The notes: generated by a model from the sequence alone, not told the origin. DNA of 27,729 nucleotides from Flavobacteriales bacterium (GCA_018665005.1 JABJEE010000025.1:1-27729); one strand, 5' to 3'; positions 14,697-23,405 are shown, counted from the stretch's first letter. Made by a program: numbers and translations.

Positions 14697-16567
14697 TTGT
14701 CTAGCTCTTCAAATTCTGAGTTTTTACTTACATATTCTGGAATCAGATTCTTTAAAATAAGAACGAGTTGATTGTTTTTTTGTCCATCAATTAAATCAAT
14801 CAATTCATCTATTTTATGCCCCATATCCTTTTTTACACTTGTTTTGGCAATTAGAATCTTTTCGTGATGGGTGGGGATGGTATTTTCCTCATTTGCAAGT
14901 AACTCTTCGTAGAGTTTTTCTCCTGGACGGAGCCCCGTAATTTTAATCTCAATATCTTTATTAATCGTAAGGCCACTTAAGGTGATCATCTTTTTTGCGA
15001 GGTCAATAATCTTCACGGACTCTCCCATATCAAAAACGTAAATCTCTCCTCCTTTACCCATGGTTCCTGCTTCAAGAACAAGTTGACACGCTTCAGGAAT
15101 TGACATGAAAAACCGATTGATTCTTCTGTCAGTAATTGTAATTGGGCCACCGTTCTCGATTTGTTTTTGAAATAAAGGAATTACGGAACCATTAGAGCCA
15201 AGTACATTTCCAAACCTTGTGGTTATGTATTGGGTGCTGCTAATTGAATTTTTATGCTGTACATAAATTTCAGCAGCTCTCTTTGTCGCGCCCATAACAT
15301 TGGTTGGATTTACGGCTTTATCTGTTGATATAAATATGAACTTTTCAACATTGAATTCCGAACTCATATCTGCGAGTATTTTTGTCCCTAATACATTGGT
15401 CTTAACCGCTTCTGATGGATTTAATTCCATCAATGGAACATGCTTGTATGCAGCAGCGTGAAATATAATTTGAGGTTTAAATGACTTAATAAGATTAACA
15501 ACTCTCATTTTATGGGTTACATCGCCAATGACAATTTCATAATTTAAATCTGGAAATGCCTCGTGTAAATCCCATTGAAGATCATACAGAGCAGATTCTG
15601 CTTGGTCAAATAAAATGACAAGTCGCGGATTGAAGTTGGCTATTTGTTTTACCAAACCGCTTCCAATACTCCCAGCGGCTCCAGTAACTAGAACGACTTT
15701 GTCATTGATGCTATCTTTTATTTTAGCTTCACTCAATTTTATCTCTTCTCGTCCAAGTAAGTCTTCAATCTTAGCCTTCACAAATTGTTTAGAGCTAAAT
15801 TCTCCATTGATCCAGCTTTTCGGATTCGGGACTTTTTGAACTTTTATTTTTAAGTCAATACATTCGTCTAAAAGTGCTTTCCTTCTTTCCGCTTTAGGAT
15901 TTTGAATCGCTATAATAACCGTGTCAATATTGTGTTTTTTATAGATGTTCTTTAATTCATGGGGCCCATACACTTTTATTCCTTCAATTCGTGTATCCCA
16001 TAATTTTGAATTGTCATCTATGTAGCAAATTACTTTTTGATTATTTATGGTGTCGCTTTGAATTGTTTTTTTTGTAATTAGACCAGATACTCCAGCTCCG
16101 TAAATCACAATGTTTTCATATTCCTCTTTACTTTTTAATGATTCCAAATAAATCAGTTTAATAACAAAACGACTACCAACTGTAAATGAGAAGCTTGCCA
16201 GAAACTCAACGATTACAACAGAAGTAGGCATGAAATAATAGCCGTCAATAAAATAGTATCGAACAACTCCAAATGAAAGATACATTAAAGAACAGGTAGA
16301 AACCGCAAAAAATATTCTGTTTAAATCTTGAGTTGAGGTGTGTCGAATGAGACCTTTGTGTATTTGGAAAGAATAAAACACAAGGAATTTCACCGCAATA
16401 AAGAGCCATACGTAGTTTGAAAACTTATCCCATTCTTCTTGAATTAAAACAGACTGGCTGTCTAAGTCAAAACGAATAACATATGCAAATAGTAATGCAA
16501 ACAGGTTTATCAGCAGGTCCACAACAATAATAATCCATCTTGGCGTTCTGGATTTAAATATACGCAT
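14693..16567 (-). CDS. WbpM/CapD-type nucleotide-sugar 4,6-dehydratase, membrane-bound
   Basis: A 624-residue member of the membrane-bound polysaccharide-biosynthesis dehydratase family (WbpM, CapD, PglF). It likely converts UDP-GlcNAc to the 4-keto-6-deoxy sugar used for polysaccharide or glycan building blocks. Four transmembrane segments (about 11-31, 49-69, 84-104, 112-140) are followed by a first Rossmann domain (YGAGVSG, 156-162). The catalytic SDR domain has TGAAGSIGS at 295-303 and HAAAYKHVPLME at 370-381. Its catalytic residues are S414-T415, M425 and K429 (NVMGATKR): the usual Tyr is Met, as known for long WbpM-type enzymes. LRPGEKLYEELL is the C-terminal family motif. It starts 22 bases after the T9SS surface-protein gene. 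The exact sugar product is not determinable. Confidence 0.9.
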   Translation of the reverse strand: MRIFKSRTPRWIIIVVDLLINLFALLFAYVIRFDLDSQSVLIQEEWDKFSNYVWLFIAVKFLVFYSFQIHKGLIRHTSTQDLNRIFFAVSTCSLMYLSFGVVRYYFIDGYYFMPTSVVIVEFLASFSFTVGSRFVIKLIYLESLKSKEEYENIVIYGAGVSGLITKKTIQSDTINNQKVICYIDDNSKLWDTRIEGIKVYGPHELKNIYKKHNIDTVIIAIQNPKAERRKALLDECIDLKIKVQKVPNPKSWINGEFSSKQFVKAKIEDLLGREEIKLSEAKIKDSINDKVVLVTGAAGSIGSGLVKQIANFNPRLVILFDQAESALYDLQWDLHEAFPDLNYEIVIGDVTHKMRVVNLIKSFKPQIIFHAAAYKHVPLMELNPSEAVKTNVLGTKILADMSSEFNVEKFIFISTDKAVNPTNVMGATKRAAEIYVQHKNSISSTQYITTRFGNVLGSNGSVIPLFQKQIENGGPITITDRRINRFFMSIPEACQLVLEAGTMGKGGEIYVFDMGESVKIIDLAKKMITLSGLTINKDIEIKITGLRPGEKLYEELLANEENTIPTHHEKILIAKTSVKKDMGHKIDELIDLIDGQKNNQLVLILKNLIPEYVSKNSEFEELDK

Positions 16568-16589
16568 GATGTAAAATTAATAAGTTATA

Positions 16590-18830
16590 TTAATCTGTAC
16601 GGATAAGATGAATTTTACCGTGTTTATTTATTTCTTTACCCCCATTTGTAACGGCTTGAATGACATAGAAATAAACACCATCTTCTGATTTGTCTCCTTT
16701 TTTATTATTTCCATCCCATTGAAAATCAGGTTTGTCATAATCGGCCATTAAATTGCCCCATCTGTTGTATATGTAACACTGAAAAGTTTTGATGCCTTGG
16801 AATTGAATCAGCTCAAAATTGTCATTAATACCGTCATCATTCGGTGTGAAAACATTTGGTGGTTCAAGGTCACAGTCAAAGAAAACAATGGTTGCAGAAT
16901 CTGAGAATTCGCCACAACTATTTGAGACAGTAACTATAAACAACCCTGTCTCACTCATATTTACAGAAGTAGAAGTGCTTCCAGTGTTCCATTCATAGGA
17001 AATATTTTGAGGCTCTATGGATGCCTCTAGCTCATAGAATTCTCCTATGCATAGTATTGTATCTCTTATTTCTGTATTGGGATTAGGAATAAAGGTGATT
17101 TGAAAGGACTCTTCGGTGCTACACAAGGTGTCTTCATAGGTAATAATGTATTGACCAGATTCCGAAGCGGTAAAAGAGGGATTGGAAGTCGTATTATCAT
17201 CAAAGGAAATGTTTGGACTTGATGCAGACCAAATACTTCCGGTGAAAGATTCAACATCAGTCACTTGATAGGATAGATTGCAAAGAGCAGTGTCTATTAG
17301 CTCTATTAAAGGTGCAGGGGTCTCGTCTATTATAAAGTCTGTAGTTGTAAAACAATTAAGGCTATCTGATAAAAACAATTGATAGCTTCCTGAGCTAAGG
17401 TTTTCGAAGGAGCCGTTGGTATTGGATATGATTGTATCCGAGATTTGAACGATAGAATAAATGTATGGACTAACCCCTAGAGATGCAAAGGCAGTTAATG
17501 TTCCATTGCTCAAGCTACAGAAATCTTCTGAAGCAAAAAGGCTATCAATAACGGGGTTTGTGGATGGTAAGATTTCGAGGTTGGTGCTATCAGAACAGCC
17601 TACGTCGTCTAACAATATGAGCTCATATGTACCAGATGCTAGATCGTTATATAAAGCAGTAGTAGAATAGCTTGTTCCATTATCAATGCTAAACTGATAA
17701 ACCGGCGTCCCTCCAACTCCATTAAAGGCAATACTTCCGTTATCGGTTCCACAGCTAGAGTTTTCAAAAAGAAGATCAATTATGAATAACGAATCAACAC
17801 CCGTTAAAGTAATCATGGAGGTGTCTGAACAGTTATTGGCGTCCAGAAGAATCACTTGGTATGTTAAACTGTCAAGTCCGGTAAAAACGCTAGAAGATTG
17901 AAAGTTTGTACCATTATCAATGCTATATTGATAATCAGTAGTTCCTCCAGATGAGCTGATTTCAATTTCTCCGTTAATTCCGCCACAAAACGGATTGGTG
18001 GCATTAATGTTATCGATAACTGGGAAGTCCACCGTGATTTCAACGGTGTCGAAGCAGGTGTTTATTCCATCCGTCATTTCAACTACAAAGATGGTATCAC
18101 CCTCAGGACATACTTGAGCTGGATTATTTCCAGTATAATTTCCTTGACCATAAGAATAGCTATCATGAAGCCATGTCATGTTGTAATCAGGTGAAGCTAA
18201 TGTTATTTCTACGTTGTCTAAACCCCAATGATCATAAGAAGATGAAGTTGCTTCTAATTGAGTCCATCTAAACATCGTGCTTGTGGTTTGTGCAGCAATC
18301 GGGATGTTTTCACAGTATTCGTCCCACACAGTCATTGAAGAGGCAAATCCTCCATTTAAGGGAGGCCAATAATTCATTGTAACCCATGAAGCTCCATTAT
18401 TTATGGAGTATTGTAGTGTTACACCTTCGTCACCAAGGTCAGGTCCCTCACAGGGAGAGTTTTGTTGTTGTATGGCATACCTCATTTCAAAACAAACCGT
18501 TCCACCAGCCGAGACATCAAGTCCTAATGTTGCCATTGTTCTTGGGGCTGGAGAACTACTCCCCATCCACATGAATGGACTGCCATCCAGAGAGGGTATT
18601 CCACATGTTGTTGATGATATGGTTACGTTCTGAGTAAATTGCCATCCCACAGGTTGTCCACTATTAAAACTTTCGACAAATGCCGCTACGTTTTCGCCGA
18701 AACCATTGGCTGTAAGTGTTATGCATTCGTTACAAGGGACTTCATTTTGAGTTACAGAACCTTGGACTGTACATTGTGTAAATGAGTAGGTTAAGGTCAG
18801 GCAGAAAATGATTAACAGAAAGATTTTCAT
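16590..18830 (-). CDS. T9SS type B-sorted surface protein with SprB-like repeats
   Basis: A 746-residue secreted protein. Residues 1-19 are a signal peptide. Residues about 45-215 are a reelin/galactose-binding-like jelly-roll (LQYSINNGASWVTMNYWPP at 139-157, WGLDNVEI at 202-209). Residues about 278-501 contain three SprB-like repeats built on C..NG.I...GG...YQYSIDNGT.......GL.SG.Y.......C. Residues about 510-650 are two Ig-like/PKD-like segments (CSTEESF, SYEWNTGSTSTSV). Residues about 653-746 form the gliding-motility-associated C-terminal domain: VFTPNDDGIND (660-670), YNRWGN, WDGNNKKG, DGVYFYVI. That domain directs export through T9SS to the cell surface. The role is probably adhesion or an extracellular structure; no enzyme motif is visible. 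It overlaps the preceding small exported-protein gene by 4 bases. Confidence 0.92.
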   Translation of the reverse strand: MKIFLLIIFCLTLTYSFTQCTVQGSVTQNEVPCNECITLTANGFGENVAAFVESFNSGQPVGWQFTQNVTISSTTCGIPSLDGSPFMWMGSSSPAPRTMATLGLDVSAGGTVCFEMRYAIQQQNSPCEGPDLGDEGVTLQYSINNGASWVTMNYWPPLNGGFASSMTVWDEYCENIPIAAQTTSTMFRWTQLEATSSSYDHWGLDNVEITLASPDYNMTWLHDSYSYGQGNYTGNNPAQVCPEGDTIFVVEMTDGINTCFDTVEITVDFPVIDNINATNPFCGGINGEIEISSSGGTTDYQYSIDNGTNFQSSSVFTGLDSLTYQVILLDANNCSDTSMITLTGVDSLFIIDLLFENSSCGTDNGSIAFNGVGGTPVYQFSIDNGTSYSTTALYNDLASGTYELILLDDVGCSDSTNLEILPSTNPVIDSLFASEDFCSLSNGTLTAFASLGVSPYIYSIVQISDTIISNTNGSFENLSSGSYQLFLSDSLNCFTTTDFIIDETPAPLIELIDTALCNLSYQVTDVESFTGSIWSASSPNISFDDNTTSNPSFTASESGQYIITYEDTLCSTEESFQITFIPNPNTEIRDTILCIGEFYELEASIEPQNISYEWNTGSTSTSVNMSETGLFIVTVSNSCGEFSDSATIVFFDCDLEPPNVFTPNDDGINDNFELIQFQGIKTFQCYIYNRWGNLMADYDKPDFQWDGNNKKGDKSEDGVYFYVIQAVTNGGKEINKHGKIHLIRTD
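17328..17999 (-). repeat. Three SprB-like repeats within the T9SS surface protein
   Basis: Residues 278-343, 357-420 and 436-501 of the surface protein are imperfect copies of one roughly 65-70-residue unit. The first two are close: both carry YQ(Y/F)SIDNGT and a YQVILLD / YELILLD strand before a Cys-Ser-Asp. Their DNA shares short exact runs such as ATTATCAATGCTA (near 17677 and 17917). The third copy is diverged. Confidence 0.72.
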
Positions 18831-19288
18831 TGTCTCTCTATGTTTATGTTTACTAAACTAAACTTAGTTAATGTTTCACTTACCCAAGGTGATCCATAAA
18901 AGATTTTATAAGCTTTGGATGTTGGCTCAACGCATGAACTGCTCAAAGTTTCATTTGGTTTTAAGGAAAAGGTTTTTAGGTATTCTTGATCCCCACATGT
19001 TTTACAAAGATTATTAAAATATAGTTGTTCTTCTAAAGTAATATTTACAGCAAAAGAATTCGTGTTTTTGATATTGAAATAGATATAATCTTTCAACATT
19101 CCGATAGAAGGATTATCGCATTTTTCTAAGTTTGCAACCATTCTAATTCCATTCTGTTCGTATATTTGGGATGGATTGGCATGAAAATTAAGACTTGCTG
19201 TAAAAGAGTTTTGAATATCGTTAGAACTTTGGGAAAAGATTAAGAGTTTCGTGCAAAACAAAAATAAAAAAAAGGCAAACGTTTTCAT
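18827..19288 (-). CDS. Small exported protein, family not recognised
   Basis: From the ATG at 19288 the protein has 153 residues and opens with a clear signal peptide (MKTFAFFLFLFCTKLLIFSQ). A longer in-frame start at 19336 exists but would lie upstream of or within the apparent promoter (19306-19336), so I take 19288. The mature part is mostly beta-strand-like with two cysteine pairs (CKTC near residues 96-99, and single Cys around 57 and 119). It contains a segment YIYFNIKNTNSFAVNITLEEQLYF reminiscent of an immunoglobulin-like fold. It is first in the minus-strand string and its stop overlaps the surface-protein ATG by 4 bases, so the two are made together. A role in the same surface structure is inference. 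Confidence 0.6.
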   Translation of the reverse strand: MKTFAFFLFLFCTKLLIFSQSSNDIQNSFTASLNFHANPSQIYEQNGIRMVANLEKCDNPSIGMLKDYIYFNIKNTNSFAVNITLEEQLYFNNLCKTCGDQEYLKTFSLKPNETLSSSCVEPTSKAYKIFYGSPWVSETLTKFSLVNINIERQ

Positions 19289-19305
19289 AGTCATATAGAG
19301 CGTTT

Positions 19306-19336
19306 CAAAAGTACAATTAATGTGTGAGTTCAACAA
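19306..19336 (-). promoter_or_regulatory. Promoter of the 19288-13319 gene string
   Basis: On the minus strand a TTG (19336-19334) is followed by 20 bases and then TACTTTTG (19313-19306), which fits TTG-N17-23-TAnnTTTG. A second TTG at 19333-19331 has 17-base spacing. Transcription would begin roughly ten bases before the ATG at 19288, supporting that start codon. Confidence 0.6.
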
Positions 19337-19354
19337 GAAAATGAAGTGTTAATT

Positions 19355-19807
19355 ATGATTGAAATTGAAAGAAAGTTTTTGGTGAAAGATACTATACATG
19401 AAGTTATTGCCTTAATCCGTCCTCATCAAATCATCCAAGCTTATCTTGTAAATGAAAAATCAAAGTCTGTTCGGGTCAGAATCATGGATGAAAAAGCATT
19501 TTTAACAATTAAAAGTGACATGATTGGAATTACCAGAAAAGAATACGAGTATGAAATACCAGTAATAGAGGCATTATCTTTGATTAAATCATTTGGTCTT
19601 AAATCACTAAAAAAGAAAAGGTACAAACTTGAATTTCGTTCAAAAACATGGGAGATAGATGTTTTTGAGGGTGCATTACAAGGTCTCATATTAGCCGAGA
19701 TTGAATTAGATAGCGAAGATGAAAAATTTGACGTACCTGAATGGGTAGATGAAGAGGTGACGTTTAAACCCGAATTCTTAAATGCAAGGTTAATTAATCG
19801 TCTTTAA
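19355..19807 (+). CDS. CYTH domain protein (triphosphate tunnel family)
   Basis: A 150-residue protein with the CYTH signature ExExK as E3-I-E5-R-K7. The charged tunnel residues follow in order: R40-x-R42 (SVRVRI), K53 (TIKS), the RKEYEYEI block (61-68), and the acidic D/E residues in WEIDVFEG and LAEIELDSEDE. The family includes inorganic triphosphatases and class IV adenylate cyclases. Single-domain bacterial proteins of this size are usually triphosphatases, but the substrate is not proven. The ATG at 19355 gives the canonical MIEIERKF start; a GTG at 19346 is possible but unnecessary. It diverges from the exported-protein gene (66-base gap). Its last 14 bases overlap the convergent gene on the other strand. 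Cytoplasmic. Confidence 0.88.
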   Translation: MIEIERKFLVKDTIHEVIALIRPHQIIQAYLVNEKSKSVRVRIMDEKAFLTIKSDMIGITRKEYEYEIPVIEALSLIKSFGLKSLKKKRYKLEFRSKTWEIDVFEGALQGLILAEIELDSEDEKFDVPEWVDEEVTFKPEFLNARLINRL

Positions 19808-20126
19808 GGCCTTCTAGTGGTCTATCGTCCAAATCGAATACCATGCTGCCTAAAGAAATATTGAAATAGTCATGAATATTTTCAAAATTTATATCTAATT
19901 GATGTCCATTATTTTCTAATCCGTATTGTTTTGTTTCTCCATCAACTATGCGTTTATAGTATTTTTTTAAGATGACTTCGTCATCCCAAAAATCTTCTTC
20001 AATTAGGTAAATTGACGGTTCCGGATGGCTCGGTGTTAAAGGGTCAGTCTCTGAATCTTTAAATATCTCACTTATAAAAACAGGTTTTGGACTAACACTT
20101 ATAAACCCTCTATTTAAAACTTTCAT
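19794..20126 (-). CDS. Small acidic protein, family not recognised
   Basis: I do not recognise this 110-residue protein. It has no signal peptide and is rich in Asp/Glu, with a PEPSIYLIEEDFWDDEVILKK core and a C-terminus FDLDDRPLEGLKDD, so it is probably cytoplasmic and strongly acidic. Its start overlaps the stop of the upstream lipoprotein gene by 4 bases (20123-20126), so translation is coupled. Its 3' end runs 14 bases into the convergent CYTH gene. The coupling supports it as a real gene. Any function would be a guess. Confidence 0.55.
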   Translation of the reverse strand: MKVLNRGFISVSPKPVFISEIFKDSETDPLTPSHPEPSIYLIEEDFWDDEVILKKYYKRIVDGETKQYGLENNGHQLDINFENIHDYFNISLGSMVFDLDDRPLEGLKDD

Positions 20127-20758
20127 AGGTCTGAATTTATTACTTTAAATGTGTTCGGTCGGAAAATATTATCCTCAAGCCACTTGATATTTTGGTTTAT
20201 TTTTTGCTCCAAAATAAAATTATAAAGTGGTATTTGAAATTCAGATTTTAAATACGCCTCCCAAACAAGCTTATCTTGATTTTTATTTGATAAAACCCAA
20301 TGAATTTGATTCTCGGATACAAATAATAAATGATAAGTTGAGCTCATGAATTCATCCGAATAAAGCTCTATTGAAACGCAGTTATTACCAAAACAATCGA
20401 GTAAGTTGTAAAAAGCATTAAAGGTGTCTGTAGAATCTTCAAAAGTCCACGATTTAAAATAGGTTGAGTCATTGGGGGTAATAATTAATCGCTTAACATC
20501 TTTTATGTTTTCAAATCGATCCAGGAATTCATTTGTATGTATCTCGAGAATTTTACTCACTTCAATCCCGAGGTTTGTTATATTGAAAGTCGTATCTATT
20601 GATTGAGTTATGTCCAATGGCTCACTGTCAATTTTGGCATTATAATTGTCTCGAGTACCTATGTCTTCATATTTGATAATGTCTTTATCATTCTTTTCTT
20701 TACAAGAAGAAATGATGAGGACACTAACAATAAGTGATACGAGACCATTAACTTTCAT
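20123..20758 (-). CDS. Predicted lipoprotein, family not recognised
   Basis: A 211-residue protein with a lipoprotein signal: hydrophobic residues 5-16, lipobox IISSC with the lipidated C19, then a charged start (KEKNDKD). The mature part is mixed alpha/beta (LIITPNDSTYFKSWTF, CVSIELYSDEF, HLLFVSENQIHWVL) with a cysteine pair near LLDCFGNNC that could form a disulfide. No family recognised. Translationally coupled to the downstream small acidic gene. The divergent gap to the next lipoprotein gene is 79 bases. Confidence 0.65.
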   Translation of the reverse strand: MKVNGLVSLIVSVLIISSCKEKNDKDIIKYEDIGTRDNYNAKIDSEPLDITQSIDTTFNITNLGIEVSKILEIHTNEFLDRFENIKDVKRLIITPNDSTYFKSWTFEDSTDTFNAFYNLLDCFGNNCVSIELYSDEFMSSTYHLLFVSENQIHWVLSNKNQDKLVWEAYLKSEFQIPLYNFILEQKINQNIKWLEDNIFRPNTFKVINSDL

Positions 20759-20816
20759 TAGCTGATTTTGATTAAAGATAATTAAACCGGATTAATGATT
20801 GAATGATTAAATAATT

Positions 20817-20824
20817 TAAATTTG
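20817..20824 (+). promoter_or_regulatory. Possible -7 element for the 20838 lipoprotein gene
   Basis: TAAATTTG fits TAnnTTTG and ends 13 bases before the ATG at 20838. The nearest upstream TTG (20799-20801) is only 15 bases away, shorter than usual. It is followed by a run of A residues. Confidence 0.4.
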
Positions 20825-20837
20825 TAAAAAAAAAATC

Positions 20838-21386
20838 ATGAAAAAAATATTTTCTCTATTCGTACTTGGTTTAATTCTTTGTTCTTGTGCGGTCAAGGTT
20901 CCTTACACGAGACAGGTTAATGAAGAATTTGGCTTAAAGTCAGAAGAAAAAATGAGAAAGGTTCAATTCTTTATCTCTGAAACTATCATTTTGAATCAAA
21001 AATCAGAGGCAAATAGTGAAACAACTACTGACGAGAGTGGAACATTAGTTTCAAGTTCTACAAGAGAATCAGAATCAATAATAATAACGGGTCATACCAA
21101 ATGTATTTTTGAAGGGTACGGGCCAAATAAAGAGATTCGTGTTAGGTTTGAAACAGGAGATAAAAAATACTTAGAGTTTTCATCAAAGGGAAACCAGTTG
21201 CGTGATCGTTTTTATTTTGATGCCAATTGGAAAGCGAGTGGTGGCCCGACTGTAGAATATGGGGGGGAAACTTACAAAGTCGATGTAATGCGCGGTGCAG
21301 CAAGATCATCCTTTATAAAAGTGACCAAAAAGCGTCTTCAAAAGACAAGAAAAAAAGAAAGAGTTATTAAAGGTATGAAGGTTTAA
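20838..21386 (+). CDS. Predicted lipoprotein, family not recognised
   Basis: A 182-residue protein. Residues 1-16 are a lipoprotein signal peptide with lipobox LCSC, lipidated at C17. A Ser/Thr/Glu-rich, probably flexible stretch (about 55-83) precedes a mostly beta C-terminal part (IIITGHTKCIFEGYG, EIRVRFETGDKKYLEF, GGETYKVDVMRG). The C-terminus is basic (KKRLQKTRKKERVIKGMK). It is likely anchored in the outer or inner membrane facing the periplasm. It lies 18 bases before the E1 dehydrogenase gene on the same strand, so it may share its transcript, though the functions do not look related. Confidence 0.65.
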   Translation: MKKIFSLFVLGLILCSCAVKVPYTRQVNEEFGLKSEEKMRKVQFFISETIILNQKSEANSETTTDESGTLVSSSTRESESIIITGHTKCIFEGYGPNKEIRVRFETGDKKYLEFSSKGNQLRDRFYFDANWKASGGPTVEYGGETYKVDVMRGAARSSFIKVTKKRLQKTRKKERVIKGMKV

Positions 21387-21404
21387 TACCCATCACAATC
21401 TTTC

Positions 21405-23405
21405 ATGAAAACATTAGAAAAAAGATCTATTGAATTTGATGCTAATGGCTTCGATTCTCAAAGTCTGTTGTCCATATATAAGTCACTTCTGTTGCCTAGA
21501 ATGGTAGAGGAGAAAATGTTGGTCCTATTGCGTCAAGGAAAAATTTCTAAATGGTTTTCAGGTTGGGGTCAAGAAGGTATCTCAGTTGGGTGTGCTTATG
21601 CGATGGATTCAGATGAATACATTCTTCCGATGCACCGAAATCTTGGTGTTTTTACAACACGAAAAATTCCTTTGGATAGATTGTTTGCTCAGTTTCAAGG
21701 AAAGTCAAATGGTTTTACTCAGGGAAGAGATCGCTCATTTCATTTTGGCACACAGGATTACAATATCGTTGGGATGATTTCTCATTTGGGACCTCAGCTA
21801 GGAATTGCTGATGGAATTGCTCTTGCCAATAAAATTAAAGGATTAAAAAAATCAACAATTGTTTTTACAGGTGATGGTGGAGCTTCAGAAGGTGATTTTC
21901 ATGAGTCTCTAAATGTCGCAGCTGTTTGGGATCTTCCTGTTATCTTTTGTATTGAAAACAATAGCTGGGGACTTTCTACTCCTTCATCAGAGCAATACAA
22001 ATGCAAACAATTTATTGACAAAGGTATTGGTTACGGTATAGAAGCTATTCGCATAGACGGAAACAACATTTTGGAGGTTATAAAAACCGTAGAGAAGATA
22101 AACAAAGATATTAGAAAGAATCCTAGGCCATTTATTATTGAGGCGATGACTTATCGAGTTAGAGGTCATGAAGAATCTTCAGGCACGAAATATTATCCAG
22201 AGGGTGTTCAGGATTTATGGGGAGAAAAAGACCCTGTATTGAATTATGAACTTTTTTTAAAAGAATCTGGAGTGCTTCATGAAAAAGAGGAAGAAGAAAT
22301 AAAGGAATCATTTAGGAATAATATTCAACAATCATTTGATATTGCACAAAATGAGGATGTAATTGACTCTACTGAGGAAAAGGAAGAGTCAGACGTATTT
22401 TTGTCTTTCCAACAAAACGTAATTTCACCTCAGAGTGAAACAAAAGAATTGAGATTCATTGATGCCATAAGTGAAGGGCTCAATCAATCTATGGTAAAAT
22501 ATCCTGAGCTCGTCTTGATGGGTCAAGATATTGCTGAGTATGGTGGAGCTTTCAAGGTGACGGAAGGCCTTGTGGATGTCTATGGAAAAGAACGAGTCAG
22601 GAATACTCCTTTATGTGAATCTGCCATTGTAGGTGCTGGTTTAGGTTTGAGCATAAATGGAATGAAGGCTATGGTAGAGATGCAATTTGCAGATTTTGTT
22701 ACCTGTGGTTTTAATCAAATTGTAAATAATCTAGCGAAGATTTACTGGCGATGGGGCCAAAATGCAGATGTTGTTATTCGTATGCCGACAGGTGCGGGAT
22801 CAGGTGCAGGACCCTTTCATTCTCAAAGTAATGAGGCTTGGTTTTTTCATACTCCAGGATTAAAGATTGTTTACCCTTCGAACCCTGTTGATGCCAAAGG
22901 ACTACTAAATGCGTCGATAGAAGATCCAAACCCTGTATTGTTTTTTGAGCACAAATATTTATATAGGAGTATGAAATCCGAAGTGCCGGAAGCCTATTAC
23001 ACAACAGAAATAGGTAAAGCAGTATCTGTTCATTCTGGAAATGATATCACAATTATTACTTATGGTTTGGGTGTTCATTGGGCTATTGAGGAAATGAGTA
23101 AAAGACAAGGAGTTTCCGCTGAAATCATAGATCTTAGGTCCTTGGTTCCATTGGATGTCGATGCCATTTATGAGGCGGTAAAGAAAACGGGTAAAGTCAT
23201 TGTTTTACATGAAGATTGTCTTGTTGGTGGTATTGGAGGTGAAATTTCAGCTTTAATTAATGAGCATTGTTTTGAGTCACTCGATGCACCAGTTATGAGA
23301 GTCGCTTCACTCAATTCTCCTGTTCCTTTTGCTGAGAATATAGAGAAATTATTTCTTCCCAAAACAAGACTTCAGAAGACGGTAGATCGACTTTTGAATT
23401 ATTAA
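21405..23405 (+). CDS. Fused E1 alpha-beta 2-oxoacid dehydrogenase
   Basis: A 666-residue TPP-dependent E1 enzyme of the branched-chain 2-oxoacid / pyruvate dehydrogenase type, with alpha and beta parts in one chain. The alpha half (about 20-320) has the TPP/Mg motif GDGGASEGDFHE (156-167) ending in ENNSWG (184-189), and the phosphorylation-loop-like YRVRGHEESSGT (249-260). A Glu-rich linker (about 294-345) joins the beta half (about 347-666): MGQDIAEYGGAFKVTEGL, RVRNTPLCESAIVGAGLG, MQFADF, PTGAGSGAGPFHSQS, and the final FLPKTRLQKTVDRL. Single-chain alpha-beta fusions of this kind are known in Bacteroidota. The substrate (pyruvate or branched-chain) is not decided by sequence alone; E2 and E3 genes are not nearby. 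The LTA-synthase-like gene follows after 6 bases. Confidence 0.9.
   Translation: MKTLEKRSIEFDANGFDSQSLLSIYKSLLLPRMVEEKMLVLLRQGKISKWFSGWGQEGISVGCAYAMDSDEYILPMHRNLGVFTTRKIPLDRLFAQFQGKSNGFTQGRDRSFHFGTQDYNIVGMISHLGPQLGIADGIALANKIKGLKKSTIVFTGDGGASEGDFHESLNVAAVWDLPVIFCIENNSWGLSTPSSEQYKCKQFIDKGIGYGIEAIRIDGNNILEVIKTVEKINKDIRKNPRPFIIEAMTYRVRGHEESSGTKYYPEGVQDLWGEKDPVLNYELFLKESGVLHEKEEEEIKESFRNNIQQSFDIAQNEDVIDSTEEKEESDVFLSFQQNVISPQSETKELRFIDAISEGLNQSMVKYPELVLMGQDIAEYGGAFKVTEGLVDVYGKERVRNTPLCESAIVGAGLGLSINGMKAMVEMQFADFVTCGFNQIVNNLAKIYWRWGQNADVVIRMPTGAGSGAGPFHSQSNEAWFFHTPGLKIVYPSNPVDAKGLLNASIEDPNPVLFFEHKYLYRSMKSEVPEAYYTTEIGKAVSVHSGNDITIITYGLGVHWAIEEMSKRQGVSAEIIDLRSLVPLDVDAIYEAVKKTGKVIVLHEDCLVGGIGGEISALINEHCFESLDAPVMRVASLNSPVPFAENIEKLFLPKTRLQKTVDRLLNY

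Noticed and set aside
19289..19336. 16-residue upstream extension of the small exported protein
   Set aside because: It would place charged and polar residues before the signal peptide and overlap the predicted promoter.
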